Shown here piece after piece: positions 1 through 13,202 of a stretch of 64,000 nucleotides of DNA. Under the pieces are notes generated by a model, which did not search any database, was not told the DNA's origin, and worked only from the letters and a program-made list of their open reading frames with translations. This DNA is from Prosapia bicincta (taxonomy: Eukaryota > Arthropoda > Insecta > Hemiptera > Cercopidae): the NCBI GenBank assembly GCA_036971475.1, contig JBAIZL010000004.1, positions 64,601,753 to 64,665,752 of the forward strand, in the 5' to 3' direction. A program made the translations under genes and the position numbers. Position 1 is the stretch's first letter. Each line of letters opens with the position of its first letter.

Positions 1-1750
1 TCATAAACCAATCGTAATCAATACTATCATAAATTATATTAGTAATACGTTTCATACGATTGTATGTATGACAGCCGTTCGATGTCAGTAAATAGTGCTC
101 ACAGTTATATGTTTATACTTCACATAGCAAACATTGGCCCTACTGTCAGAGCCATAAATATTTAGTGAGCTGCTAATACCTATTTTAAAAATAAATGTCC
201 GTTCGTGGTTATTTTATTATAAATAAGGTGTATATTTCTTTTAACAAGGCTTACTAACAGATGGATAACATTTCGACGTACTCTATTTAAAACTTTACAA
301 ATTAAATTAAAATAAAAAAGTCAGTAAGCCAGTTCAGCATACATTCTCAGATTACAAATGATCTCCACCTAAATACTAGTTCCAAAGAAATCAAACCGAC
401 ATCATTTCCAACTACATCCTTAAATACTGAAGCATGCTGTCCAACTCTAGGTTCTTTAAACTTCTTTCTCAGGTTCGGATATTGCATTACAGTGTACATT
501 ATATAACTCCAATTGAACCTTTTAGTACTATCCTTGGATGTGTTGGATAACATTTCTCATAATATCTAGATAATCAATGAATTTATGTTGAATAATAAAA
601 TGTAAACTGTCACTTCTATATAGAAACCTGTAAAGGCTATTGAATAATTATTGTTCAATCAAAAATATCTCACGACTTTTTAAAGCATATCAGTTAAGGC
701 AATGGATTGATCTTCAAGACCAATTGGGGTTCAATAACCTTTGACTTAACCTTCAAATTATTCATTTTAATTGCACTATTGAAAAACCATTAGTACGGCT
801 CAACTTAAAAAACTAACTTTTTAGGGAAATATCGTTGTGTAAATATAAATTACAAGATATATATTATATAGAACTATATTTAAGCAATTATTTACATTTT
901 GTTATTAACTGTTTTCATTTTCTTTTACTAATTAGAAACAATAAATATGGCTTTAGTATTATCTAGTTCAAATGTTGGTAGTAAAATTTACAAATTAGTA
1001 ATGGGAGTACCAGTTACAGTTAACAGCGGGGGGGGGGGCTGGGCGGAACAGTCACATAATGACATAAAAAGAGTTAGCACTATTTGTTGTGCCTAACAGA
1101 ATTTTAATGATGTTTTAATTGTAATAAAATTAGAATTATTATTTGACAAAATAGGTTTCCCCTTATTTATATATCTAGGTGGAAATCTACTTTCCACATA
1201 TAATACAAATACAATTATTTTAAAATAGTAAAAACTAATGTACGTATTTAATAAATTAAAATGTTTGTTGCTGTTCTCTATTACTTTCTAAATAAATTAG
1301 TAAATTCTAACGTGTATAAATTCTACTGAATATAATATAACGGATTAAAGTAGCCTACACTTTGGTGTAATACAAACGTACATTGGTTGGTCACGTTTGA
1401 GATTGGGAGGTCTGACACACTGATTTATAGGTAATAAAAGAGGTCATCTCTATTACGGTTCACTGAACTTTTCGTAGTACGTAAGTTATACTGGTGACCG
1501 GAGCAACTACAAACTAATGTAAATTTTTAGGTTGTTATAACCATAAGTTACTTTCACAAACTTTATTCTGAATTTTCAAATTCACGTTTCAAGTTTTAAT
1601 TTATTTCGAACTCTTTCGACTCACTATAAGGACAAAGATGGTTTTAAAAATTATTAAATTATTATTTCCGTGGCCTAACAATCTTTGGAAGTTAACAATA
1701 AAGTCATTGTTTCTATTTATTTTTATTTTATCTACCTGTTATGGTATAAC
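1..1750. repeat. Diverged segmental duplicate, copy 1 (partner at 46690-50900)
   Basis: This block aligns in order, in several stretches, with 46690-50900. Matching pieces include the segment around 240-440 (partner near 46750-47020), the TCTAGATAAT stretch near 565 (partner near 47107), the TTTTTAGGGAA stretch near 820 (partner near 47392), and a long stretch 1290-1690 (partner 50470-50850) containing TTATACTGGTGACCGG. The partner is longer because it holds about 2.6 kb extra between 47440 and 50440. No recognisable protein is encoded. I read it as an old duplication of a gene's upstream region. Confidence 0.6.
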
Positions 1751-1817
1751 TCCATGTATTTTTTGTATATATCATGGGAATTTTTATGTTCTGATATCTA
1801 GTCATTTTTTCACATAG
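1638..1817 (+). CDS. Possible first exon with a signal-peptide-like start
   Basis: An ATG opens a 59-codon frame: a basic and aromatic N-terminus (KIIKLLFPWPNNLWKL), then a strongly hydrophobic stretch (residues about 23-32) ending near STCYG, much like a signal peptide or membrane anchor. A GT that could be a splice donor follows the TGTTATG at about 1740. The duplicate at 50816 keeps the same phase over W-x-NNL but has lost this ATG (AGG there). No family is recognised. It could be a chance frame in AT-rich DNA; the in-phase similarity to the duplicate is the only argument in its favour. Confidence 0.2.
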   Translation: MVLKIIKLLFPWPNNLWKLTIKSLFLFIFILSTCYGITPCIFCIYHGNFYVLISSHFFT

Positions 1818-4444
1818 CAAATATCAATAACTAAATAGATTGTGAAGTCTAATTTTATTTCTGAGCTAATGCCATAATTGTTCCACATTCTGTTCATTAA
1901 AAAATGTAATCTCACTTTAAAGATAGTTCTATGAAGTTTAGATTTGAATATTCTTAAAAACACAAACATAATAAGTATCTTCCAATGAAAGCCAAAAAAT
2001 ATAATATTTAGTGTATATATTTTCTAGTAAGTCTTATTCAAGTATGTGTAGTTTCAAAAAGATAGAAACATTGTTTCTATGTAAAATAAATAAGAAAATT
2101 TAATTAATAAAATATATTCAAACAATATTAAAATAACATTTAATGTTTTATTAAAATAACATCAAAAAACAAATGTCAGGATAAGTTATACATTTCTTAA
2201 AACAAAATTGGATACACATTTTTTGTAACCTCCAAATCTATCTACATTTAATTAGAAAACATCATTTTATTTTCCTATTATTTTACGTTTTAGCTATTTA
2301 TGAAACAACTATATCATAGGTATAATTGAAACATTTGTAGCCATATCTCCAATAATAATTCCTGCGTAATATATCAAGGAATAATAATAAACCCAATAGT
2401 AATAATAAAATGTCTTAAAATGTACTAGCAAAGTGAAGGACAACGATATGACTGGTATGTTATTTGACCAAATGAATATATATAAATTCAGGTAAGAAAC
2501 CATACAGTCATATCGCGTTCCAAAATACGTACATTAATAGCAACGCACTCTTAGTCAAGAGTTGTAAATAAGTAGTTATACAGAGTTTAAGACATAATAT
2601 AGGATCAAAAGGATACAGTTATAGTATAGAAGCTGGAAGTACAAAATTAGGGTAAAATTAAAATTAATTAGAATTGCTGACCATCAAAAATCTTTCCATA
2701 TATACAGTGAAGTTTGTAATGTGTTATATAAACAAATCATAAAATAATAAAAGCCCCGTGTTGAAGTGTTATCTAGACAGCTCCGGGCTCTAAATCAGCA
2801 AATTTATTGCACTAATTTTTATTCATATTATTAACAAAAATATTTTTGGTTACGCTGTATGTATTCATGATTTTAGGCCTATTTATTATCATGGGAATGA
2901 ACAATCCTCTCACAAGAACGACTTACCCGTACAGAATGTATACTGTTCTTCGAAAAACTAAGTATATTACTTTCATCTCTTGTTTCATTAAATTAGTTAT
3001 ACTTACAAAAAAAGTATTGAGTTAGATTAAACCTAAACACTGACACCATTTACTCTAACCCACATAGCACACGTAAAGCAATCGCTTTATAATTAAATAT
3101 CGCTCCATTCCTCAATATGCATTTTTTGTTATTTACGGAACATATGCCATTCTCTTCTTATCGTACTAAAGGTTATGGAGTAAGGAATCTGGAGTAATAA
3201 CTTATTGCAGGAAATGTTAACCAAGTTCACATGTGCTAAAATCCGAGAAAGATTTTTTTATATTCGTGAAGGTCAATTGTGGTCAACATAATTTCATTTA
3301 ATTTCAAATATTAGTTAGTCTAATATTAGTAAGTCTTTTTAATCTAAGCTGCCGTAGGGTACCGAGACAATCAGGGTGCAAATTCAGAATATGAATAGCC
3401 CCGAAGCTAGTAATCTTATGCTTAAACCCCTTTCATTATAAAAATGTAACAGGGTATTGGTTACCTAAACCCTGCGCATATATTTATCAAAAACATTTTC
3501 ACTAGGTGCAACCGCTTTTGGTTGGTTTCACAGACTTTTCCGCGATTTAAACAGTCTGAGCATTTTCTCGTTTTGAAAAAGACAATATATGTTCTACAAA
3601 TATTAATTGATAATATTTAATTATTTCCCAGTACGACATCTATTGGTCAGAGTTTTAAATAAAACCGCATCTAACTGCTGCGTTTGTATGAAAGTGAACA
3701 TTTGTGTACGTATTTCTGTGGTTGTGTTTGTCTACGTTATTTTGTTTATAAAGAGTAGTACGAAATTGTATAAATAACGGTCGCATATTATTATTTTACT
3801 CTCAACCACGTGAAATAGTAATAATAAATTCCCTTCTTTTGCAGCGATCAAGAGTTTTTCAAATCTTCTTATTTTTAACATAGATCACTGCCACGTAATT
3901 GGGTCCGAAAATATACAAATAATATAAAACGTATTGTCTGTCACTACAAGATATTAAAAAAAAAAATGTATAGAATTACCTCTTTTCAAGATTAAATTTA
4001 CATAATATGGAAATGAGTTGAAATACATTGTTTGAAGTGACAGTGAAATATTGACAATATTTTATTTTATATTTTAGGTTTGGAAGCATAAATAATGACT
4101 TACTAAATTAAACAGTTATATTAAAATATGGTGTAGAATTATTAAGGGCAATTATTCTAACTTTAGAGAAAGTTTTAAAAGGTTTAGTGAAAATGTTATA
4201 TAACAACTTGAAGGCCCCAATTTTATGACATATCAGAGTTTCTAATGAGAGCTTTTCGAATATAGTTTTTGCAATAAAATAATAGTGCAATGCATACAGT
4301 TTTAACTTTTATCCAGTAAGCATTATTTTATGTAAATTCCTAAATCCATTTTTATGTCATTATCTCTAGAGTAAAATAATAAAACACAATATATTTCTTC
4401 AATTGCAAGATGATCAACCAATCTGACTAGAAAGTATGCATCAA

Positions 4445-4446
<2 letters not shown>

Positions 4447-4502
<56 letters not shown>
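4447..4502. repeat. (TA)n microsatellite
   Basis: Uninterrupted alternating TA run of about 56 bases. Confidence 0.95.
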
Positions 4503-4505
<3 letters not shown>

Positions 4506-6033
4506 ACTAAAAACTATATATTTTTTATATTTATAAATATATATTTCTATTAAAGCTCAAATTATTCTGTTACATAAAGTCTTTTATAATAAAACTCTTT
4601 GTAGAGCCAAGAAAGATTACTAGAGAAATAATGTCACCATATTTTAAACGTTATATATGACACCAAATTATTAGATTTTTGTCATTTAAGTAAATTGTGT
4701 TTTTATTATATACAAAATTACAAATTTTTATCAGTAGACGATGGTTTTACCAACCACCATTTAGTGTCCTAATCTTGATGCTTGGAGTTGCATCCTGAGA
4801 AAGACGAAAATCACTACCGAGATGAGTGGTTAAATACACAAATTTATGATAAAACCTTCCAAACTCAGACCATTAATTTGTTTTGGTTTAGTACAGCGAG
4901 GGGGTCAAACCTATTCGAATAAGTACGCATAATCCATGAGCAAATTTAAATCACCTCGTAAAATCGTTAATTAGATTTGTAACCTAATACATTGTACTAT
5001 AAATAGTACACATAAAGGTACGCATAAATATACATAGTAATATTAATAATGTTTATTGGTAATTTGTATAACTTTTTGAATGTCATTCAAACAGTAAGGT
5101 TATTCAGTAGATCTTTGTTAATTATTACTTTGTATATCATACGAGTGACAAAATACGTTATTTATCAGTAGCAGTTGTTTTAAAATTAAAAACAATAATA
5201 ATATGGCAATTATGAAGAGATTAGTTATGATCTGATATTACTGATTGTGACTGTTTATTAAGAAATTAACTTGAATATTTTTAGTACCTTTTTCACTAAT
5301 TCACTTCAAAAAATATAATTTTGATCGGTTCATGCAAATTAGTGCTTCAGTAGTCCTTACCATGTTAATAGAAAAGTATTTATACTCACCCTATACCTGC
5401 CGTCTCCCCTGTGGCGATATCTGAAAGCCAAGGGCACGGTTATGTAGTACACACTTTCAGTACATCTAAATGAACCCACAATAAAAAACATTCCAGTGTT
5501 TGTATAGTTTGTTTGTGGTAATAGTTATAATAAAAATATACATTTATACTTTATGAGCCTAGTTTTAGGTAGTGTATATTAGTTTAATTTTGATTTTGAA
5601 ACATATTTTAAAATTTTAAGCAATTTAAATAGGGTCTAGTCTACCCTACTTTTATTCCCTTGGTTCTATTTCACAATATTTTAAACATTTTAAAAAAGAG
5701 TTTGCTACATTAATTTTTTCTTACCTAAGTTCGAGATGTCTTGAAAGAATTTATCGTTTACATTATAGGTTATGACCTGAGGTAGTTGTAAATCTATTAT
5801 TGATAGATAAGATAAATTGCATTATTTTTCTTAACTTTAAACTATATAACTAAATATATCACGATCATGTCATTAGTGTATTTCGACGACAGTGTTTGAG
5901 AGAATATTAAATTCCAACAAGGACACACAGCAGCTGCTGTTCCTATATATATTGCAACACATGGATATTTAGTTCAAATCCAAATTGAATATGTTATTAA
6001 CTTATCCAAATTGAAGTTTTTTATGGAAATATT

Positions 6034-6034
<1 letters not shown>

Positions 6035-6073
<39 letters not shown>
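6035..6073. repeat. (TA)n microsatellite
   Basis: Alternating TA run inside AT-rich DNA, bordered on both sides by ATATTTATTAT-like sequence, so the whole is palindromic. Confidence 0.9.
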
Positions 6074-6079
<6 letters not shown>

Positions 6080-8208
6080 TATTATTGTAATATATGTACT
6101 GAAAAATACTTTCTAATGTTCAACTATTATTAATAATAAATAATTACCATTTCTTTTAATTAAAATCCAGAAATTATAATTTATTCTTCATCGTGTTTTG
6201 AGCAAGATAGAAAATAAGCTGTAGGGGTTGCGGTTTTTATTTAAGACTAAGTTAAAATAATTTTTTAAAACAATGTTATCTTATATTCCTCTAGGCAATG
6301 GTTTTGAGTAATAATTTATATTTCCCCATTATAAGGTAGCGTTTTTTTTTCAACTAAGTAATTAAAAGGGAGGGAAACCTTTGCTTTTCACATTACAATA
6401 ACTTAAAAGCTACCTTATCCGCCACTTTAGCACTATTGTAACTTTCTCATTCGATTGGTGAATATTTTTTCCGATATATTTTTTCTGGTCGGTCTATTAT
6501 ATTGATTATGATTCTTGAATTTTTGTGGGCTATGATATTATTATGATTTTTAGTATTTATTTGCTCGTTTTACTGAGGATGTAATTAATTAATATAAAAA
6601 GTAACTAAAATTATTTTTTTCTTTGTTGGCGCAAGCAGTAATTGACTTTGTAAAACAATTTTGTTTATTACATGTTTGTTTGTTAATTTAATGTCGACCT
6701 AATAACATCAAATAAGAGAAAAACCATTTATTGTTAAACAAATATATCTTAGCTGCTGAGGTAAGATTGTAATAAATCATAGCTGTTAAGGTAAAATTTT
6801 TAAATATTCTAATCTCTACAAAAGAACTGAAACTCACCCCTACTAAGTGTGCTGAAACAGAACACTTCAATCTCAGTGAACCAATTATTGATTTTACTTA
6901 CCAGAAGAAAGGAAGAAATGTTTTGTCTTCATGCTGGTGTAGAAGGGTAATTAGTATTGTTGATGTCGTCTTGCATAGATAATACACATCGGAGCCTCGT
7001 TAAAGAGATAAGAGTTTTAAAAAAATTGTGTATTTAATAGCCATTACTACTACGGCTGAAGGCAATATGTGCTGAAATTGAATATATAATAAGTTTTAAA
7101 TTCACAAAAATGTACACCACTAAAATGTAACAAATATAAAGTCGTAAATTTTAAAAACATTGTTATAATTAAAAATAATGTGAGGTAAAGCCAAATTTTA
7201 AAATATATTACGTAACAAATTTATTACATATTTAAAAACCTAGAGATATAAAGGCAGATGGGGAAGAAGTCGACATTTGAAATGTTCAGTCTGGAAATAA
7301 CAGCCCGAGGGGAAAGGTGTCCCTTAAATGATGTTGTTCAAAAGGAAAACCCTTCAGCCTAGGGCTTAAATCTCTAGTCCTGCTAGGAACCGATTTCTTA
7401 GTAACATGTTTTAAATTATAACCAAGGCAGCAGATTTATAAAAGAAGGAACAATTTTTAAAACATAATAGATTTTAGCAGTGCGAATTTTCTACCATGTA
7501 AACTTTAAAGCATATTGCTATAACAATTTGTAAATCCAGGAGAAAATCAATTTAAAAAGATTAAAGAAGGAGACAAGTCCTGATCTCACCGCCAGACCAT
7601 GAAGAAGGTATAAGTAGTATTTTCTAACCTCGTCAGAAGGGTCCTGCATCCATATGACGGTACAAACCGGAATTCAAGTCAAAAGCAGAAATACTAAATA
7701 TTTCTTCTAGTAGCTTAACTTTAAATAAAATTTCAATTTTAAATTACCAATTCCACAAACATAATGAGCTTTACAGAAAATTCATTGAAAAGAGATCGTA
7801 TTTACAATTTTTTCTCGAAAATTTGGCAATATGTGTAACTCTTCACAACGAATGTTGAGAGAGTAGACTTAGTTGCAGTGGGGAGAATTTACTGCATCGT
7901 GATTGGTTGGAAATGTTATGGGGCGTAATGAGTTAGTTACCGGTCTGTATATATTTGAATAAAAATGTAAATTCAATGTATTTTTATTGTAAATTACCTC
8001 TGAGGAAGATTGCTATGCAATCCTTTAACCTTTAAATATAAATAAGGTTTTAAATAAAGAAAATTGTAATTTGTGGTTTAGAAGTTTCATTTATAGGTAA
8101 AAGGTTTATGGTTAAATACAAGTTAGAATCAAAATAGAGAAGAAGAGAGCTAGTGAAATAATTAAATATAAGCAAAATCAAAGAAAAATATCCCGTTGGA
8201 ACACATCC

Positions 8209-8277
8209 ACACACACACACACACACCTAAAGAAACACGCACACGCGCTCACACACACACACACACACACACACAAA

Positions 8278-8315
<38 letters not shown>

Positions 8316-8322
8316 CACACAC
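8209..8322. repeat. (CA)n microsatellite
   Basis: Interrupted CA run with occasional G or A substitutions. A 79-codon minus-strand frame over it is only Cys-Val repeats from the microsatellite. Confidence 0.95.
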
Positions 8323-10135
8323 ATAAGTTTGTGTGAGGACCTCGTTGTGGCGGGGTTAACACTATCTGGCCAACCGAGGACTCCGTAACTTTCCGAAACC
8401 GAGTAGCTAACTCTCACTTAATAATACTTAACAAATTATGGCGATATATCATATTATGAAATCTTAAACGAATGGTATGATATTTTTTATTTTGTAAATT
8501 ATTTTTATAATTTTGTTATTTTTGCACGAAGTCTCGACGTTTTAAATTCTACTACTGGGGTCTCATTTCCACTATTTATATAAAAGCAAAGCGAGGTCCT
8601 AATGAAATGTTTCACACCAACTTCAAAGGACCATTTCGTATAAATTTGTATACGATTTTTTGTGTTCATAATTAATGAGATGCTTACATAAATGGATTGT
8701 TATTGAATTTTATTTAAAATATTAATATTTAGTAGTGAAATTAGCAATTTCTTTTAGAATCATATTATTTTACAACATATATAGTGTGAAAATAAAATGT
8801 TTATTTGGATTAACCAATATAGTATTTTGAAAAACTAACATAATTAGTGGTTGGGTTTTATTTAATGAAATAAAATTCTCTTGAATAAACAAATATTTTA
8901 AAATTTACATTAGTATTTGATCATATTAAATCTTTACATTTTTAGGCATGAAAAGTTATGTAATAACAAATTTTAAATTATTTTCCAATATAGTTTAATG
9001 GTGTCGTATCTATGATAGAAATATGCTGTGAAATATTTAATTATAGAACTATACAGATTTTAATAATATTGTAATCAATATTAGGCTATAAGTCGAATAT
9101 CAATAAATTGGGACTCTTGGCTAAACTATTATAACTTTAAAATTCCTAATTAATATTGGAGTAGAAATTTAAGTGTTTTATTAGTCTTTACTGGTTATTT
9201 GAATTTCCAGTATTTTGAAATTTTAAAATAGTACACATTAAACTTTACAACTGGACTAAATTTTAGATTGGGTAAAGGGCTATTTTTATCCCGTAAAAAA
9301 TGTTTAAAATAATTTCCAGTTTTTTTTTATATAGACCAGATTTAATAAATGAAGGCTCTAAATCTTTCTGTTTGTACAAATTAAATAAAGACCTTTGTTG
9401 ACCGGATAAGGAACTGCCTAAGATTTCGGTTGCATGTTATGAAAATGTCGAGTCGTCACTAGGCCGTAGCTGTATAGCACCCTTTTTAGCAAAATGAAAC
9501 ACTTCTAGAAAATTTAAGACGTTACAACTAATAATAAAATAATGTTTCACAGCATCGTTTGCAGAGATATATTTATAAATTCCGTTAGCTCTAGTATATG
9601 TTTCCTTACATAACTGTACAGGCATTTAATATTGTAAGGGTTTGTAACAAAACGTAATGAAGATTTTAACTAACAAAATAGAACAGAACTAAAGATATTG
9701 AAGTTTAATAGCATTCAAAAACTAACTAACAATAGATTCTTTCTTGATGTAAAACATTATCATAAAGATTTCCTCCCGGGGTGTACTGAAGAGGATGGAG
9801 GGCACAAGACTGAAAGCAAATTCTAGTGAAGATCAACCAGAAGAAAATGTGAAAAGGTCCGACCAGGCAAGAAAATTCTAATAAACTGTCAAACAAAGCA
9901 GAACATCAAAATTCTAGTATTAGTCAGGAAAACCAGCACCTCAAAAACTTAGTAAGAATCAAGTGAATAAGTATGTCCAATTTCTAGTAAGACTTGTCTA
10001 AAAGAGCACGATAAAATTATTGTATCGAAAATCAAATTAATGTTTTAATTTTGATTGATTAGTTGTATTGTTTTGTTGGTTTATTTATCTTATGCAATAT
10101 TTCAAATCTGCCAATTACATACATATGTACACCAC

Positions 10136-10266
10136 CTACATTACAATCATTATCAAAGACTATGAGATCGTTAACACGTCCTTTTGAAAACTCAAGGCAA
10201 ATGAAATTTAGTTTTCAAGAGGATGTGTTAACGATCTCATAGACTTTGATAATCCTAGCAATGTAG
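10136..10266. repeat. Near-perfect hairpin with 57-nt arms
   Basis: Arms 10136-10192 and 10210-10266 are reverse complements around a 17-nt loop. The inner 44 bp pair with one A-A mismatch and two G-U-type changes; six unpaired positions (10143-10148 against 10254-10259) separate this from an outer 7-bp match. It may be a tiny MITE or a hairpin-RNA locus. No flanking target duplication is obvious. Confidence 0.85.
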
Positions 10267-12226
10267 CAGGCGAAAAGTTTAAGTACATTCTTGTTTATAT
10301 ATTGTTACTTTAAACAAATTATACAAACAAAAATGTTACAAAATCAACTTCATTACGATTTATTTATTTTTGTCAATGCTTTCATTTGACTTTGGTATCC
10401 TAAACCAACTATAAAAAATGACAGACAAACAAAAATCTAACATTTACTAAAATTATAAATTTAAGTTAAAATCAAAATGATACATTTCTTAGGCAACTCT
10501 TATTCTAAAAATGTATAACGTAATGGTTACTTAAATTTAAAACTAGCAAAAATTCGACTTTCCTTTTCTGTAGATTTTACTTTGTTTTCCAAGACAGGAT
10601 TTCAATTTACCTTATTTACACAAACCTTTCATTGTACTTTGGTATTTAAACCAACTATAAGAAACAACACATATTTACAAAAGAAAATTATTTTCTTTCA
10701 TTCATTTTGAAACATTTTTTACCTTTCTTTAAATTTAAAAACAGTTAATTTTAAACCCAATGAGAACAGTTTACATATCCCACAGTCTTTATCTCTAAAA
10801 TAGCTTATTTCAATACCAGAAATTTATTTAAACATTTTTTTGACCTAAATTAACTTAATCGGATCCACATATTCATTTTCTTAAATTTAACTTTCCTATT
10901 TTAAATCGTTCTGTCAAAACTCACCTAATTTACATTGCAATATTTGTAAAGAAAAATTCATTGTCATTTTTTAATGCTTTTATATTTTAAAATCTTCATA
11001 AAATTCCTTAATATTTTCAAAAGTAACTATTTTTTCTCATATTTCCGTTTTTCCGGGCCAACCTCTACTCTACTCAAGTTACATTACCATACAGGTATAT
11101 TTCATGGCTTCAACAAAGTGATGTTCTATTCGAATTTATTTGACCAATAATTTAAAATATAGTTTTCCTACTAATTATTCATTTGCATTTTGCTATATTA
11201 AATTTCAATTTTTTTAAAACTTTTTACATGCTCAAAACTTTTGTTTACATTAACTTTAATCTTCAAAAATTTATTTCCAAACATTTGATTTTTACCTTAT
11301 TAATCTACAAAGGAACGGTTCTCCATTTTAGTCAGAGATAGCTACCACATCCTAACCCTATCCCATCCACTTTCCTTCTGAAACAAAACCACTCCTCCTG
11401 AAAGCATATTCAAATTTTGAAAAAATTTATTTTAATTTAAAGTTTAAAATCTCAAAAGGTTCCCCAAAAAATCTCAATAAAATTTTTATTTCATTCGAGA
11501 GAGAGAGAGAGAGGGAGAGATGCTAAAATCAGTCTTTTCTGGAGTTAAGTTCTTCCTGATCTGTCGTTGGCTTGATGTCATCTCTTCTTTTTTTTTTGGC
11601 TGGTCATCATGGATAATTGACTCGTCCGAAACGTCCGTCATCCCTGCTCCATTATTCCCATGTTGCCACCTGACCAAAACAAACAATAGGCTTTTCGCGC
11701 GAAATTATACATCTTTAATTATATTTTTTTTAATTCCTAGATCTAGACTTTTAATACTCCCTCAACACTGCCTCTAAACGTTTAGAAATTGGTTTTAATG
11801 CCGGTTTTGATCTACTCTTTGTTTTATATTACGCTGATCTAAATAAAATTTTATAAGTGCATTTAGCTACTTTTATATCTAAATCGTTTAAGCACTTCAT
11901 CCTTAGGCACTGCTAATTTTTTATATTAGCACCGACTCAATCTGTTTTTTAAACTACATTTCTACAACAAATTTTTCTTGAGGACGCTATGATATTCCTG
12001 TTAAACGATGAAAACCTGTATAGAAGAGCCTCCCCCAAAGGCTTTTGAAACACATGGCCCTACATCTCAGCGATATCACACTCGCTCTTATCTCTGTATT
12101 TTTTTTCAAATAACTTATCGGTTTTAAGCACTGTAAGAGTTGCACTTATATGAGCGCACTCGCACACGACCGCTCTTTTCGAAGTACTAAGTAACGCTAA
12201 CAAACCTCTGGTAGTTCTCAGGTGTT
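10267..12226. other. AT-rich non-coding DNA left of the Polinton-type element
   Basis: No supported gene. A short (GA)n tract lies at 11496-11520. Open frames over 11486-11777 overlap each other on both strands and look like chance. Confidence 0.6.
11496..11520. repeat. (GA)n microsatellite
   Basis: Short GA run with one extra G. Confidence 0.85.
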
Positions 12227-12232
12227 GATGTT
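12227..12232. repeat. Left target-site duplication GATGTT
   Basis: Six bases GATGTT directly precede the AGTAGTAAGGG terminus and recur directly after the other terminus at 24284-24289. Confidence 0.9.
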
Positions 12233-12653
12233 AGTAGTAAGGGAGTTGCTGGGCTTAACGGGACCAATCTCCAAAATTAAGCTCGAAGAGCATTTCAGGG
12301 GTACCTATCCGTCTTATCGGCGTTTCCATTGGTCGTTCACGATCGCCCCCCTTATTTCTCCCACCGTTTCATTTACTTATCCGCTTTCCGATTGGCCACC
12401 CCGCCCGTTTTCTCATATGTTTTCTTTCCTTGGCGGGTTGTGCGGGGAGCCCCTCGGCCCCCCCGTCCGAAGAGCATTTCAGGGGTACCCAGTTCTCTTT
12501 TCCAATTGGTCCCCCTTCTCGTTTTCCTTCCTTGGCGGGTTGTGCGGGGAGGCCCTCGGCCCCCCGTCCGAAGAGCATTTCAGGGGTACCCAGTTCTCCG
12601 ATTCAGAAAAGTCTATCGCGTTGTGCAACAGATAAATTGCGTCATCACCTTGG
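12233..12653. repeat. Left terminal inverted repeat of the Polinton-type element
   Basis: Pairs with 23953-24283. The outer 240 bp or so are nearly identical to the right end. A divergent middle follows, then both ends share a stretch containing CAACAGATAAATTGCGTCAT. The left arm is about 90 bp longer because a unit of about 101 bp (GTCCGAAGAGCATTTCAGGG...) is present twice, at about 12465 and 12566. This end is GC-richer than its surroundings. Confidence 0.9.
12465..12600. repeat. 101-bp tandem duplication inside the left TIR
   Basis: The word GTCCGAAGAGCATTTCAGGG starts at 12465 and again at 12566, with a related third copy (CTCGAAGAGCATTTCAGGGG) at about 12272. GGCGGGTTGTGCGGGGAG is likewise doubled. 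Confidence 0.85.
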
Positions 12654-12880
12654 CCTTTAGTAATGTAAACAATTGCACCAGGAAATGTTGCGATTGTAAA
12701 ACGCCATCATTAAAATAATTGTCCAGGAAGTAAACAACCGTCATTCGATACGCGGAACTCATTCAAAGTAATTGCGCTGGGTGTGTAATAGATAAATTGC
12801 ATCAGGACCTTGGGCTTTAGTATTAATAGTTATTGCCTTGTGTAATAGATAAATTGCATCAGGACCTTGGACTTTAGCAT
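12625..12880. repeat. Three copies of a subterminal ATAGATAAATTGC repeat
   Basis: A roughly 35-bp word (CA/TA-ATAGATAAATTGC-A/G-TCA...CCTTGG..TTTAG) occurs at about 12627, 12786 and 12846. One copy sits in the right TIR (23953-23985, reverse complement). It could be a binding site for a replication or transposition protein; that is inference. Confidence 0.75.
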
Positions 12881-12902
12881 TATTTTGCGCAACGTCGCTA
12901 AT

Positions 12903-13202
12903 ATGTTATCCGCAGCAGAACGCGTGTTTGCATTATCGTCACATCCAAACCTTTGTGCATGCGGAAAAACCTTGGCTCATTATTACATAAGCAAGGCCAA
13001 CGCCTATGTAGAGAATTATGGTTTGGAAGACTATGATATGGCTAGTAAGCACTATAAAAGCTGTGCATGGTCCTGTCAGTCGTTTACAGGAGACGGCCCA
13101 GACACCTGTGCGTGTGCGTTATTTGAGGAAGCTTTGAGAAAAGCTCTAGAAGTTTTGGAAGGCAGCTTTGAGAGTGTGTTACAAGAAAATTGGAGTTTGT
13201 AG
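12903..13202 (+). CDS. Small Cys-rich ORF of unknown function
   Basis: A 99-residue frame from the first ATG. The frame extends upstream without an ATG into the subterminal repeat, so ATG at 12903 is the likely start. The protein has seven cysteines, with Cys-x-Cys pairs at the start (CACGK) and in the second half (CACALF), and helical-looking segments between them. It overlaps the next ORF by 13 bases in another phase. I do not recognise a family. Position just inside the TIR and a compact overlap suggest a genuine element gene or the 5' exon of the next one. Confidence 0.5.
   Translation: MLSAAERVFALSSHPNLCACGKTLAHYYISKANAYVENYGLEDYDMASKHYKSCAWSCQSFTGDGPDTCACALFEEALRKALEVLEGSFESVLQENWSL

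Larger units (their letters stand above)
1818..10135. other. AT-rich non-coding DNA
   Basis: No convincing coding region on either strand; short open frames mostly begin at TTG or GTG and have low-complexity translations. It holds (TA)n at 4447-4502 and 6035-6073 and a (CA)n tract at 8209-8322. A weak spaced repeat of AATTCTAGTA-like words occurs at 9770-9990. It could be intronic or intergenic. Confidence 0.6.

Noticed and set aside
8178..8417. 79-codon Cys-Val-rich frame resembling a small Cys-rich peptide.
   Set aside because: It is the translation of a (CA)n microsatellite.
12222..12718. Several overlapping frames (up to 137 codons) on both strands.
   Set aside because: They come from the GC-rich TIR and its internal tandem repeat; the same sequence at the other end is not open in a consistent way.
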